A DNA stretch of 64,000 nucleotides, from the NCBI GenBank assembly GCA_023333565.1, contig JAJKFH010000052.1:1860001-1924000 (forward strand). The letters are read 5' to 3'. Source of the stretch: Puffinus mauretanicus. Taxonomy: Eukaryota > Chordata > Aves > Procellariiformes > Procellariidae. Shown piece by piece: positions 12,393 through 22,169 of the stretch. Each line of letters starts with the position of its first letter. Within the stretch, counting starts at the first letter, position 1. The notes below the pieces were generated by a model, which saw only the letters and a list, made by a program, of their open reading frames with translations, made no database searches and had not been told where the DNA came from. The position numbers and the translations under genes were made by a program.

Positions 12393-14697
12393 GTATTACA
12401 GTATATACCATTTGTACTTTGTGCTAAACTACCATCTCCCCTATATTTACTTTAAGTGAACAATTTTTTATCTTCATTTCGTCTTTCCTTGGCCTTTAAT
12501 CATTCCTTTCTGTGATTTATGTTATTCAAATCAATCTCAGGGGTTGGAAACTGGAAGGCAGATCGGGAGCTAAACCCCCAAAAAGTCGCGTTTTCATGTT
12601 CATGACACTGAGTGCAATAACTTGGAGAGTCAAAAACCCCGCAGAAAACCCAGTGATCCCAGAACCCTGTGGGGGAACGACCGAGGGCCAGCTGACAGCC
12701 TCCCGATGGGGATTATAGATCCGCTACCAGTGCACTGGTCTGAAAACAGACGAGCCCCACTGCTTTATTACAGAGAGGCCATCATTCTTAATTAAGTGCT
12801 GTACCAAATATTACAGCTAAAAGATAACGTTGTAACTAGTAACCATAGAGCAATTATCAAGATTAAAAAAAAATTAAACCTAAGTAAATTAAATTAAAGA
12901 CATTACCTGAGTAATGCATCCTTGGATCGCTGCCAGTTTCCTACCCTTTGAACTAAGCTCAAGTTAATTAAATGTTTAATTTTTTTTTTTTTTTTTTTTG
13001 GCCTTTGGCATATTCATCTTTGCAAACAAATATTCTTACACTGAGAATAGAGTAGATTAGAAAAATCAGACAATGAAAAACAGAGTTACCCCCATTAAAT
13101 GGGACGGGTTTGCCTCTAGAGCTCTTAGTCCGTACAGCCAGACATAATGGATGTGACAGACTTTATTTCTCTGCCTTTCGCCCAGCCCTACTGATCAATG
13201 TCACATGCTTTACGTTCAAAATTGGTGTATGAAATTAGAATTACAGTTAGTCAAGGGGCTGGGAACTGTGAAAAACGTTTGGAGGCTTTAAATTATATAA
13301 AAATAGATTTATACTTAAATACTAGTGGATGAGGGGGTTTTCTATTTACTCTTCATCTACCCACGTACACCCAAGATTACCTGAAATTGTTCCGTCAATT
13401 GATTTGCTCCACCAAGTACTATTTTTTATGGGAAAGAAAAAAGTGGCAGAAGCACTCTTGCCTTGATCCCAGTTATTATTTGCACGTATCAGTGTATGTT
13501 CACAGATCAATTTGTCAGAATCCTTCACGTTTTCTGGGCCGTCAGCCGTTGTAATAACGAGGTGGTACACAACGCCGGCTGGAGACCTAAGCAGAACATC
13601 ATAATTCACACTAATAACGCTGCAATGAAGGCAGCGTTCATCAGATTAATGTATTGTAATCATTTTACACTTACCACAACACATCAAACTGTAACCATCA
13701 TTTACTGGCCAGTATGAAGACTCAAACCATTAATGACTTAAAAACAGAAAGTGCTTTTAATGTTGCTCATTACTAATTAAAATAGATTTTGAGAGGAGGA
13801 AATGAGCCTTATTATTAATTCCTCAAGGACCACTGAGTTTGAAATTTTTATTGCGGCAGCACATCCCGAGGCGTCTGGTCCCTCGCCCGCCCGGCTGCCC
13901 CTGCTCCCCGGGGCAGGATGCGGCCGGAGCGGGTGAATCTGGCTGAGCTGCGGGTGCCCGGGGCAGGGACCCGCCGGTCCCGCAGAGCTGCGGGGCGCTG
14001 GTGGGACCTCACCCTGGGCACGGCCAATTGGGGATGGGTTTGGAGGTCACCCCCAAAAACACGTTGCCAGGGTGCATTCCTCACCGCAGCCAGCCCTGCG
14101 AGCGGCTGCCTGCAGAACCGGTGCCCTAATATTTATTTCCATCTCAACATTAAGCACCGGCAGGAACAGAGCATTAGAGGCGGAAGCCTCCGTTATAAAA
14201 TAAATCATCACCGCTGCAGTGTGCCCGTGTAAAAGTTGTTACCATTCAAGTACTTTAGCCGTGCCTTTAGAAAAAACTCCTTTTACCGAAGCCTTGTAAA
14301 TTCCTGGCGTAACAGATGCCGGAGGAGCAGTTTTGTCCTTCCGATATATCAAGTCGCATTTTATTGTTCCTAAACCAGCACACAGCTAACCCCAGCCTGC
14401 CGGGGAAGGCGCTGCCTGCCTGGCATCCAGGCTTAGCTGGCAGGCTGCTTTCCACGGGCACGGAGCTGGGAAGTGCGAGCAGTAAATACATTAAATATGC
14501 TCTCCACGGCGGCAGTCCCGGGAACGCCTCGGCATTTCAGCCGGGGCGCTCCGGATTCACCCTTGGTGTGGATCCGAGCACGCTGCGGCTTTGCAAAGCC
14601 TTTGCAAACACTGGGGGGGTTTTGTGAAGAATCCCGGTCGGCCTCGATTAACTCTCACTCTCCTCCGTGCCCTGTTTCTGCCTTCTCCTCCCTGCAG
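12393..14697 (+). other. MSI2: Intron within MSI2 3' UTR
   Basis: The proposed donor is at 12393 and the acceptor is TTCTGCCTTCTCCTCCCTGCAG, ending at 14697, which has an excellent pyrimidine tract. The interior is mostly AT-rich (12,400-13,850), with a run of 18 T at about 12,981-12,998 and many TTAATTAA-like sites. A GC- and CpG-rich island occupies about 13,860-14,010. An AT/GC mixture follows to the acceptor. No mobile element or coding exon is recognised. Confidence 0.6.
13855..14010. other. Small CpG-rich island in the MSI2 3'-UTR intron
   Basis: About 150 bases are densely GC-rich with frequent CpG (GCGG, CCGG and CCCGCC runs), sharply bounded by AT-rich sequence on both sides. This could be an orphan promoter-like island or simply a GC-biased conversion patch. 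No TATA box, exon or open frame supports a gene. Confidence 0.35.
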
Positions 14698-14900
14698 AGT
14701 CTCTCTGGATGTCCGGGCAAGACGGGGCGAAGTTTCTGAACGGGCCCATGTTTGGGTGATCTCATCAGACTTTGAGCACTACATCATCACCGATAACGCA
14801 AACAAACTGGAGGTGGCACTCGACGGACTTAGGTTGTTTAAAATCTCTCTCATCATCTCATGAATCTGCTGTACTATAAAAACAACAGCTTTTAAAAGTA

Positions 14901-14908
14901 TGTATATA
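14901..14908 (+). promoter_or_regulatory. Pumilio response element (UGUAUAUA)
   Basis: TGTATATA, an exact match to the PUM1/PUM2 consensus UGUANAUA, lies about 200 bases into the terminal UTR exon. Pumilio binding generally represses translation or destabilises the mRNA. Binding here is inferred. Confidence 0.5.
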
Positions 14909-15463
14909 AAATCCATTTCTTGTTCGTTTTATTTTCTTGATGGGTTCCCCCCCCTCTTTTTAGACCTCTCCAAACCACATTTTTTTCGTAGCATTTTGAC
15001 ATAGTGTCGTAGCCACGTAGTTCTAATTCTTTGTGTATCTAGCAAGAGCCTAACCATAGCGTAACTGTTTATATTAAGGGGTTTCTTTCGTTTTTCTTTC
15101 CCCCCTCCCTCCTTCTCCCTTCTGTTTTACGTAGTCGTTGTTGCTTAAAGGATGCTGAGATGGTGACAGGAGTCTCAGCCGCTGGTACCGGCTCTGCAGC
15201 CGCCGAGGGTGGCGGGGGGCGCAGAGCCGGCGGCGGGCACGGTTTCGGGGTGGCCTTGCAGGGCGCGGGGGGCGCGGGTGAGCAGCAGGTTCTCTAGCCC
15301 TTCTTTTCGTTTGTGGCGTCTTCGTTAACCTAATTCTATCTATTTTCGGCAATAAGGCAAGGACTACAAACTTTTTGTGCGTCCTTTTTCTATAAGTGCT
15401 TTTTTTTGTTGAAAGAGGTGATATAAGGTTTTTTGAAATTGTGAATTCTGAAAAAAAAAATAC

Positions 15464-15471
15464 TGTAAATA
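15464..15471 (+). promoter_or_regulatory. Pumilio response element (UGUAAAUA)
   Basis: TGTAAATA is a second exact PUM consensus match in the MSI2 UTR, just after a run of ten A. Two perfect sites in one UTR make Pumilio control plausible but unproven. Confidence 0.5.
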
Positions 15472-16133
15472 CAATTCCATTAACTACATATAAACTATTA
15501 AGAAAGAGAAATACAAACCTATTTTTGTGATGGAGTCAGCCTAAGGCAGTTTCTCTCTGAAAATGGAAGAAAAAAAAGAAAGTTTTAGGCTTTCCGACCA
15601 ACTGCCGGAGCTGGCCGCGGGAGTTAGTGATGCACACACTGGTCCGCTTGCTCCGCAGGCGCGGTAGCCCTTCCAGCTCTCCTAGCGTCATACCAGCATC
15701 TTCGCTCTCAGACGTGCACAGCCTACAAAGGAACAGTCTCGTGGTCTTTTTTTCATTTAAAACCTGCTTTTCCCAAGACTGAAAAAGAAGCTACGGTTTT
15801 CCTATTTAACGCATTTACGGTTCAAAGCACACCTTTATTTTTTTTAGTTGTTGTTTTAAACTAGATCAACTTGCTGTCCAGTCATTTCAGCTGCTCTGGG
15901 CACCCTGCGCAGCCCGGGCGGGGGCGAGGTCCCTCCTCCGCGCTCGCCTGCCGCGGGCGGAGCGGCTTTACAGCTTGCATGGTTACCTTTTTTATCCATT
16001 ACTTTCTGTATTAACAAATTAGGAAAGCAACTTTGGTTTGTTTTTTTTTGGGAATACCTCAGTGCTACAAGTTTCACCCTAGAAGCAACGGAAGATTTTA
16101 ATTTATTGTAGTTGTAAACAGAATTTTAAAAAA

Positions 16134-16139
16134 AATAAA
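16134..16139 (+). terminator. Candidate proximal poly(A) signal
   Basis: AATAAA occurs in an A-rich context about 1.4 kb into the terminal exon. Cleavage shortly downstream would give a short-UTR mRNA lacking the miR-128 and miR-130 sites just after it, if cut before 16151, and all later sites. Its use is unproven. Confidence 0.3.
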
Positions 16140-16150
16140 GTATAAAACAT

Positions 16151-16163
16151 CATTGCACTGTGA
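16151..16163 (+). promoter_or_regulatory. Overlapping miR-130/301 and miR-128 seed matches
   Basis: CATTGCACTG (16151-16160) is complementary to the first ten bases of the miR-130 family as I recall it (5' CAGUGCAAUG). CACTGTGA (16156-16163) is a full 8-mer site for miR-128 (seed CACAGUG). The two share five bases, so the miRNAs could not bind together. The sites lie in an AU-rich UTR context just after an AATAAA, which favours accessibility. Targeting is predicted, not shown. Confidence 0.5.
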
Positions 16164-16745
16164 CTGGTAGGGGAAAAACTGACAGTTTCCTATTTGCACA
16201 TGTTTAATATTTGGCTGTTATATATATGGTCCTCTGTTGGGGGAGGAAACTTATGAAGGATATTTTTTAATTTAATTTTTTTAATATTGGTAAATAGGCC
16301 TGCAACAGCAAACTAGAAGTACAACATGGTAGGTGGCATTAAGAACATACTGTAGTGTGGATATATTTCTTCTTTTTTTAACGTAATATTGACAAGTTTT
16401 ATTAATATTTTTTTAAATTGTTACGTTTATAAATTTGGTACTTTAGGTACAGCCAGTATAAGACACTGAATGCGACATTTGTTAAAAAGAGCTGCTGCAC
16501 TCCTATTTTTGTAAATTTTACTAACAAGTAGACTAATGTAGACATTCAATAGACAAGGTAGAGCAAGGCATCTTTAACAAAAACAAGGCACCATACTGCT
16601 AACCGAAAGGAGAAAACCTTGTTTTCCTTGTTTTTAAAAAAGAATCATGCTTTTTATGTGATATTTTAGGTTTTTTTCTTATTTCAGAACAACCAGGTTT
16701 AAGCAAAATGCTGGACGCTTTTTAAATATTGAGACTTGATCAAGT

Positions 16746-16760
16746 AATAAAATAAATAAA
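16746..16760 (+). terminator. Cluster of three overlapping AATAAA signals
   Basis: AATAAA is present at 16746-16751, 16751-16756 and 16755-16760, followed by A-rich sequence and then the stem-loop at 16803-16838 and a U run. This is a plausible intermediate polyadenylation site for MSI2. Use is inferred. Confidence 0.35.
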
Positions 16761-16802
16761 ACAATTCTTTAAAAAATAAAAACGAAAAAAAAACAACAAA
16801 CC

Positions 16803-16838
16803 AAATTCCCTGAAATTCAATGTACCGTCAGGGAATTT
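16803..16838 (+). ncRNA. Perfect 11-bp stem-loop in MSI2 3' UTR
   Basis: The arms AAATTCCCTGA (16803-16813) and TCAGGGAATTT (16828-16838) are exact reverse complements, separated by a 14-base loop and followed by a U run. In the MSI2 mRNA this would form a stable hairpin about 40 bases after the AATAAA cluster. It could be a protein-binding or poly(A)-regulating structure. It is a cis-element rather than a separate RNA gene. The pairing is seen directly; any role is inference. Confidence 0.5.
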
Positions 16839-17246
16839 TTTATTGCTATTTTGTCAATGTTGATGATGTACTGTACTACCAGTTGGTTTTCCTCTCCATT
16901 CCCTGTCACCTCATAGAAGATTCTTTGTTGATCATTGTTGTATGTTAATAGTGTATAAAATGGCTATCTTGTAAGAGTGCTGTCCTGATGCTAGTGTAGT
17001 GAATTTTTCCCCCCCTCTTTCGCTCTTCCTCTTCTAGTACATATTGGTAGGTGTATCGTAATTAAGGTTAAAAATTTAGATGTAGTTATTCAGATTTAGG
17101 ACCAGTAAGGATAGAACTTTCTCTTATTTAAGAAAAAAATGCTAATAATTTTGGGAAGGTTTTCCTTTTTTTTTCTTCTTTCCTCTTTCTTTGGTTTTTT
17201 TCTCTTGTTTTGTTTTCCTTTTGCTGATCTGATGCGGTTTCAACTA

Positions 17247-17253
17247 ACCAAAG
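17247..17253 (+). promoter_or_regulatory. miR-9 seed match
   Basis: ACCAAAG, preceded by A, matches bases 2-9 of the neural miRNA miR-9 (UCUUUGGUU). It lies in the MSI2 UTR after a pyrimidine-rich stretch. This is prediction only. Confidence 0.35.
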
Positions 17254-18368
17254 GTCTCACAATGTTAAAAATGCTGGCAAACTCCTAAGGCATTTGTAGA
17301 TCCCCACCCTTGACTTTGAAAAGGGGATGTGCCATACTACCTTAAATGCTAATGCTAGATATGCAAAACTGGATTTTTTTAATTTATTTTTTAAAAGAGG
17401 GAGGCACGGTATATTAAAACGATTTTACTAAGAGAAAAAAAAATATTTTTTTAAGAATGCTCAGAAGAAATTGCTAATCTGTGTGAATATGTTTTAGATG
17501 TTTATATACCTTTTGAGAAGTCCCAGTGGCCCATAGCACAAATGTCGTGGAATCCGATATGTTTTGATGTGGCTACCTAGACTAAGGTTCACGTTAGTCC
17601 CCCACTCATCTAGAAGTCCATTTCGAAGGGGTTTTTTTTTTTCCTTTGTTCGTTTGTTTGGGGGTTTTTTGTAAATTTTTTGGCACAAAGGTTCAGCTCC
17701 ACCTTTGTTTTAGTCAAGCACAGCGAGTGCAGGATCGTTCCGAGGGATATTGCCCTTTTCTTTCCCAATATCTCACACGGAGCCACTACCCCCGGAGTGA
17801 CCAAGAGAGGGATTTCCATCTGGCTGTGCCAAGTGGGCACCCGAAGGCGCAGGCAGGCTCAGCCCTGCCCGGCGCACCGGGCGCCGCGCCGAGGGACGGG
17901 CCGTGTCCCGCCACGGGGGACCTGTGGAGAGGAGCTGTAGCAAGCCACGCGAGCTGGGGTACCCTCCCCCTTCAAAAGCAAAAAGTCGTTTGTGATTGGC
18001 TTGATTAAAACGAAGCCTGATCTGTCCCTTTTTTTGTTTGTTTCTTATACTTCATAACTGTTCATTTTAAGTTGAATTTGTAGCTTGGACTTTAAGGTAG
18101 CATGGCTCTCTTTGCTGTAAGTTTATTTTTTTTCCATTGTACAGCAGCGTACCGCTGGTGAATGTTACACATCTTGCTAGGCTAGTTAAACCATTGGGTA
18201 ATTGTTGGTAATAACGACCTGAAAGGTGTTCGGATTTCTTTTCTTCCCTGCTCTGACGCCCAGGATGCTGTTTTCATCTGTAGTGTGAATGAGGGCTAGC
18301 GACTCCAGCCACAGTTACCTTCCTGTTTCGTTTCTGCCATTCACTCAATGCAACATAATCAATAACAA

Positions 18369-18375
18369 AGCAATA
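18369..18375 (+). promoter_or_regulatory. miR-137 seed match
   Basis: AGCAATA, preceded by A, matches bases 2-9 of miR-137 (UUAUUGCUU), another neural-progenitor miRNA. It lies in the AU-rich distal UTR. This is prediction only. Confidence 0.35.
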
Positions 18376-19068
18376 TAGTTTACTACATTTTTACTGAAGG
18401 CCAGCCATGGTTATGTATGATATTGCATATGAAACTGTTTACAAAAAAAAAACCAACACTAACTCATAGCTGTCTTTTATGCTATGGAAATGTCTTTTGG
18501 GTGGAATTTTCTGAATTATTTTTCTTAGTGGTTTGGTTTGTTTTTTTAAGCGAAATAGTTCAAACAGAAAACTGAAGTTAGTGTAAGGTGAAGAGACAGG
18601 ATGCATCGAAGACACACCGGCAGATCCCGGTCTGCGCACAGACACTGTAGAGTTTCATACGTACAGAATCCAAGTCAAACCCATTGCCGTGTGCGAACAC
18701 TACGTGAGGAGATTCTGTAAGCTAAGCAATACTTTAATACTGTAATAAAAATTACCAAAAAAAAAAAAAAAGTAGTTTGAGAAAGTAAATCCTCGTGATC
18801 GGTTCTCGGTTCCCAGCAGTCCGACTGTGTTGTCTCGAGAGAGCTCCGTGTCCGAGCAGGGTGAGGCCCCGGCAGCCCGGGGGAAGCGGGGCTCGCCCGT
18901 GCGCCCGGCTCTCTGGTCTGTACATACTCGTAACACCACGCGTGCGCTCGTGTGTCGCGTCGACCGTCGTAGGTAGCAAATCCCCGTCATTCTCTGTTGT
19001 ACGAGGTCTGAACTCCATCAGTACTAGGATGCAAGTCTAAGCATTTCAGGTGGTCATAAATGTACCTA

Positions 19069-19074
19069 AATAAA
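19069..19074 (+). terminator. Candidate distal poly(A) signal of MSI2 (first)
   Basis: AATAAA lies in CTAAATAAACTATGG. It is one of three late signals within about 320 bases, where the AT-rich UTR gives way to GC-rich intergenic DNA. Confidence 0.4.
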
Positions 19075-19150
19075 CTATGGCACAGTGGCAGGCCTAGCCC
19101 TTCCTTTTATACTTTAGTATGAACTGATGAGAACTTTGGTAGTGACTTTT

Positions 19151-19190
19151 TTTTTATATATATACATATATATATGTATCTATATATATC
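19151..19190. repeat. AT dinucleotide tract
   Basis: This short (TA)n-type stretch within the distal MSI2 UTR has T-run, ATATATATAC and ATATATATGT elements. It is self-complementary and could form an AU hairpin in the mRNA, and it is likely to vary in length. Confidence 0.6.
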
Positions 19191-19306
19191 AAGCATCTTT
19201 CAGGTCTCTGTGTATGGCTTTCTAAAGCCCTGTTGTAAAATACTATGTGGATGGGGGTCTCTCACATCACAGATGTGGAAAGTATAATTTTATATTTGTA
19301 TTTTCA

Positions 19307-19388
19307 AATAAATAAGTTTGTGAAAGGTTTCCATCCTCTACTGTGGTCCAGAAATCAATGTGTTTGTCTGACGAAAAAATACAATAAA
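19307..19388 (+). terminator. MSI2: Distal poly(A) signals ending MSI2
   Basis: AATAAA at 19307-19312 and 19383-19388 precede a T/G-rich region (GGGGGGTGAGATGTTTATTCC, about 19,424-19,444) suitable as a downstream element. Right after it the sequence changes to GC-rich intergenic DNA. Cleavage near 19,400-19,410 is the most likely end of the longest MSI2 mRNA. Confidence 0.55.
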
Positions 19389-19405
19389 CTGTTTTGAACA
19401 GATCC

Positions 19406-20602
19406 GTGGAGTCCCTTTCATTCGGGGGGTGAGATGTTTATTCCTGGGGGAGGCCAGTGTGCAGCCCCGTCCCCCCCTGCTCCTGCCTGGGGGGTGGCCG
19501 TGGGGGGTCCCTGTCCCTGTCCCCCTGCACAGCTCCAGGCCTAGTCCCTCCTGCTGTGCAGGCACCTTTGTGGCATCGCATCCCTGCCCTGGGACCGTGT
19601 CCTTCCCTGGAAAAAGTCCAGATTAAGGGGGACATGGCAGCGTTGCTGTGCTGCTGCTGCCGGCGCTGCCAACCCCCGCAGACACATCAAACCGTCGTAA
19701 AAATAACCCGGCACAGGAGACATCAGGTGGAGGACTCAGAGACAAGCCATTCTTAATGGCTTTCGCCCAAGCCCACATTCCTAAGGCCTGGCTGAGTGGT
19801 GCTCTGCAAGCCCTGACGGCGGGGAAGAGCTTTACTCTGTGGCTTGGAAACACTTCTGTCTAGGCACCTATCGGTGTCTCCATCTATCAACCTCAAAAAA
19901 AGATTGGGGAAAAAAGAAATCATACCTGCTTTGTCCTTGCTTTCCCTTTGGGGACCGGCCTACCTTGCCGTGGAGGGGAGGGAGCGGCTGGCGGGGGCCT
20001 CGGAGCAGCGCGTCTTCGGAGGGGAAAAAACCCATCGGATTTCCCGTAAAGAGCAGCAAACCCGTCTGTGTGCACCCAGGGGGGCGGCTGCGGGAGGAGG
20101 GGGGAGATGCGTCTGGACGGTTGGCATTGGGTTGCTCCACAGACCCTGGTTCATCCTCGTCCCTCCCTACATTTAAGGTTTCTGAGCAACTTTGAGACTG
20201 GGAGGGCTGGACCCAACCCGAGGCCGCCCAGCCCGGGGCCCTGCTGGGAGAGGAGAGCAAAAACCTCACGCGGGAGGGACGGGAAACCGGCCCCAGCCTC
20301 CCGCCCCGGGCTGAGCTCCAGCCCCCTCGGACGAAGGGCAGCCGAGCCGGGACGTGAGCTCATCCCCTCCGTGGCGGCACCGGTCCCGTTCCTAGGGAGG
20401 GCGGCGGGTGGCAACGTGTTCCCAACCCAGTGGATAAATCCCTTGGCCCCGCGCACACGCTCGGTGGTGATTTTTCTCATTAGGAGCGACAGGCGTAGTC
20501 TGGCATCGCACCCTCTTCGCAGCTCGGACACGTCACCAGAGATGTTGTACTTGGGCGCTCAGAGCGGAGCCAACCTTCCCCCTCCTCCTGTACGTCTTCA
20601 AT
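19406..20602. other. GC-rich intergenic DNA after MSI2
   Basis: About 1.2 kb of GC-rich sequence holds many CpG dinucleotides and short GCTGCTGCC-type runs (about 19,650). Several short frames are open because of the composition. None resembles a known protein and no splice pattern is convincing. Confidence 0.5.
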
Positions 20603-20846
20603 AGTCATAGAGTCATAGAATCATTAAGGTTGGAAAAGACCTCTAAGATCATCGAGTCCAACCGTCAACCCAACACCCCCATGCCCACTAAACCATGTCC
20701 CTAAGCGCCTCATCTACACGTCTTTTAAATACCTCCAGGGATGGGGACTCAACCACTTCCCTGGGCAGCCTGTTCCAAGGCCTGACCACTCTTTCAGTAA
20801 AGAAATTTCTCCTAATTTTCTCCTAAATTTCTCCTAATGTCCTAAT
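20603..20846 (-). mobile_element. CR1 retroposon fragment, 3' end
   Basis: The sequence begins (+ strand) with AGTCATAG AGTCATAG AATCATTA, the inverted 8-bp terminal repeat of chicken-repeat-1 (CR1) LINEs. The well-known CR1 3' region follows (AAGGTTGGAAAAGACC and CATCGAGTCCAACC). It is therefore a 5'-truncated, minus-oriented copy of about 245 bases with only non-coding 3' sequence and the very end of the ORF2 region. Near its 5' break the motif TTTCTCCTAA is repeated three times, which looks like local slippage. It supports a sauropsid, most likely avian, genome. Confidence 0.93.
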
Positions 20847-20850
20847 AGTC

Positions 20851-21110
20851 GCGTTATTTTGCCCCGACAACACAAGTTCCCGCAGGTGGGGGCACGGCCG
20901 CGAGGTCGGGATGCGGGTTTGGGCTGGGATGGAGGGGACGGTCCCCCCCCACCAGCCTCTCCGCCCCGGCAGCCCCCACCACGGCTTCGCCTCCGGGTCC
21001 GGCCCCGCCGCGGGGGCGGCAGCGCGGGGGCTCAGCTGGGACGGTGCCGGTGAAGGTCAGCGCACGGCGGGACGCAGGACGGGCTCCTCTCTGGAAAGCA
21101 GTCAACACAT
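20851..21110. other. Very GC-rich intergenic patch
   Basis: This dense GC- and CpG-rich stretch (runs such as CCCCCCCC and CGCCGCGGGGGCGGC) lies directly next to the CR1 copy. It ends sharply at AT-rich sequence around 21,110. It has a CpG-island-like composition without promoter motifs or an exon that I can support. Confidence 0.4.
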
Positions 21111-21640
21111 CAAGCCCTTAATGGGATTGATGATTAGTGGAGCACCGAGGGGAAAATTAGATTAGAAAAACAAATGAAAATAATTTCGGAAGTAGTGTTT
21201 ATTCGGGGTGGAAGGAGCTTCCACTGCGAGGGCTGCAGGAAACGATTTGACTGCAATCCAGAAGAAAAGGAGCGCAGGTCTGGAGTACATTAGTGTGGTG
21301 GGAGGCCGGGAATAGCAGCCACTTAACCCTGTCATTCAGCAAACATTAGTGAATTATGAGTGTATTATATGTTGGGTTATGTGTTTTGTGAAAAGCCCGG
21401 AGGCCCGCTATATCTGCACTAAAATGTTAGCGGGGGTCTGTGTCAAAATGTAAATTTTTATACCGACTCCAGAATAAAAATAAGGTTTTGTGTTCGCCTC
21501 CCAGCTACTGAAATCAAATTGCAGCCAAAATCAGAGTTGTAAAATAAGCAAAAATTTCCCTTCCCTGTCAAATTAGTGCCCCAATAAAGAAAACAAGGGA
21601 TATAAATGTGATTTACTTCCTTTCCCTCCTGTCATAAACA
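21110..21640. promoter_or_regulatory. Candidate conserved non-coding element
   Basis: About 530 AT-rich bases lie between two GC-rich blocks. They contain many homeodomain-type cores (GATTGATGATTAG, AAAATTAGATTAG and GTGAATTATGAG) and no open frame of note. The sharp boundaries and motif density are typical of vertebrate developmental enhancers beside genes like MSI2. This is inference; an alignment across birds would confirm or refute it. Confidence 0.35.
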
Positions 21641-22169
21641 TTTATGACCGAGACGTAACGATGGGTTTCAGGAGGCAGCCGGGGCTCGTTGGGGTTTCGC
21701 AGTGGAAGCCGCGCGGCGGCGTTGGAAAGCCGAGCCCGGGGGAGCCCAGGCTGCGGCACCCGGGGGCAGGCGAGCCCCCGCGCCCCGGGGCCCCAGCCCC
21801 GCACCACGGGGCACGGCTGCGCGGTGCCCCACTACAGAGGAGGCCGTCCCAGCTGTCGGGGGACGCGGGCGATATTTCCCGGGTTTATTAACCTGCGGCG
21901 CAGACACAGGCACCCGCCGCCATTTAGCAGAGCTGAATATCCCCCATCAGGCATCTCGAGGCTGCAGTTCAGCAGCAGAAACCAAGCCAGCATTTATTAA
22001 TTATGAGCTTAAGCACTTCCTTTCATGGCTATTTACAAAGGCCTCCTCATTATTAATAAAGAATAATAAAATAGAGGGTTTTTAAAGCTCATTTGTTCCG
22101 CAGGGTACTGATTTCCGCAGCGGGTGTGAGCCCGGCTGCCACCCGGCACGCAGCCCGAGAGCACCGAGC

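Larger units (their letters stand above)
14698..19405 (+). other. MSI2: MSI2 terminal 3' UTR exon
   Basis: The exon starts after the strong acceptor at 14696-14697 and ends near a poly(A) signal at 19383-19388. It is about 4.7 kb of mainly AT-rich, U-run-rich sequence without a credible coding frame, fitting the multi-kilobase 3' UTR known for vertebrate MSI2. Three GC-rich patches interrupt it (about 15,160-15,290, 17,830-17,940 and 18,800-18,970). It contains Pumilio sites, miRNA seed matches, a perfect stem-loop at 16803-16838 and a long pyrimidine tract at about 17,160-17,222. If the 12315-12392 exon were skipped, translation would continue into this exon for 13 codons (SLSGCPGKTGRSF) to TGA at 14737-14739. 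The exact 3' end is inferred from composition and poly(A) signals. Confidence 0.8.
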
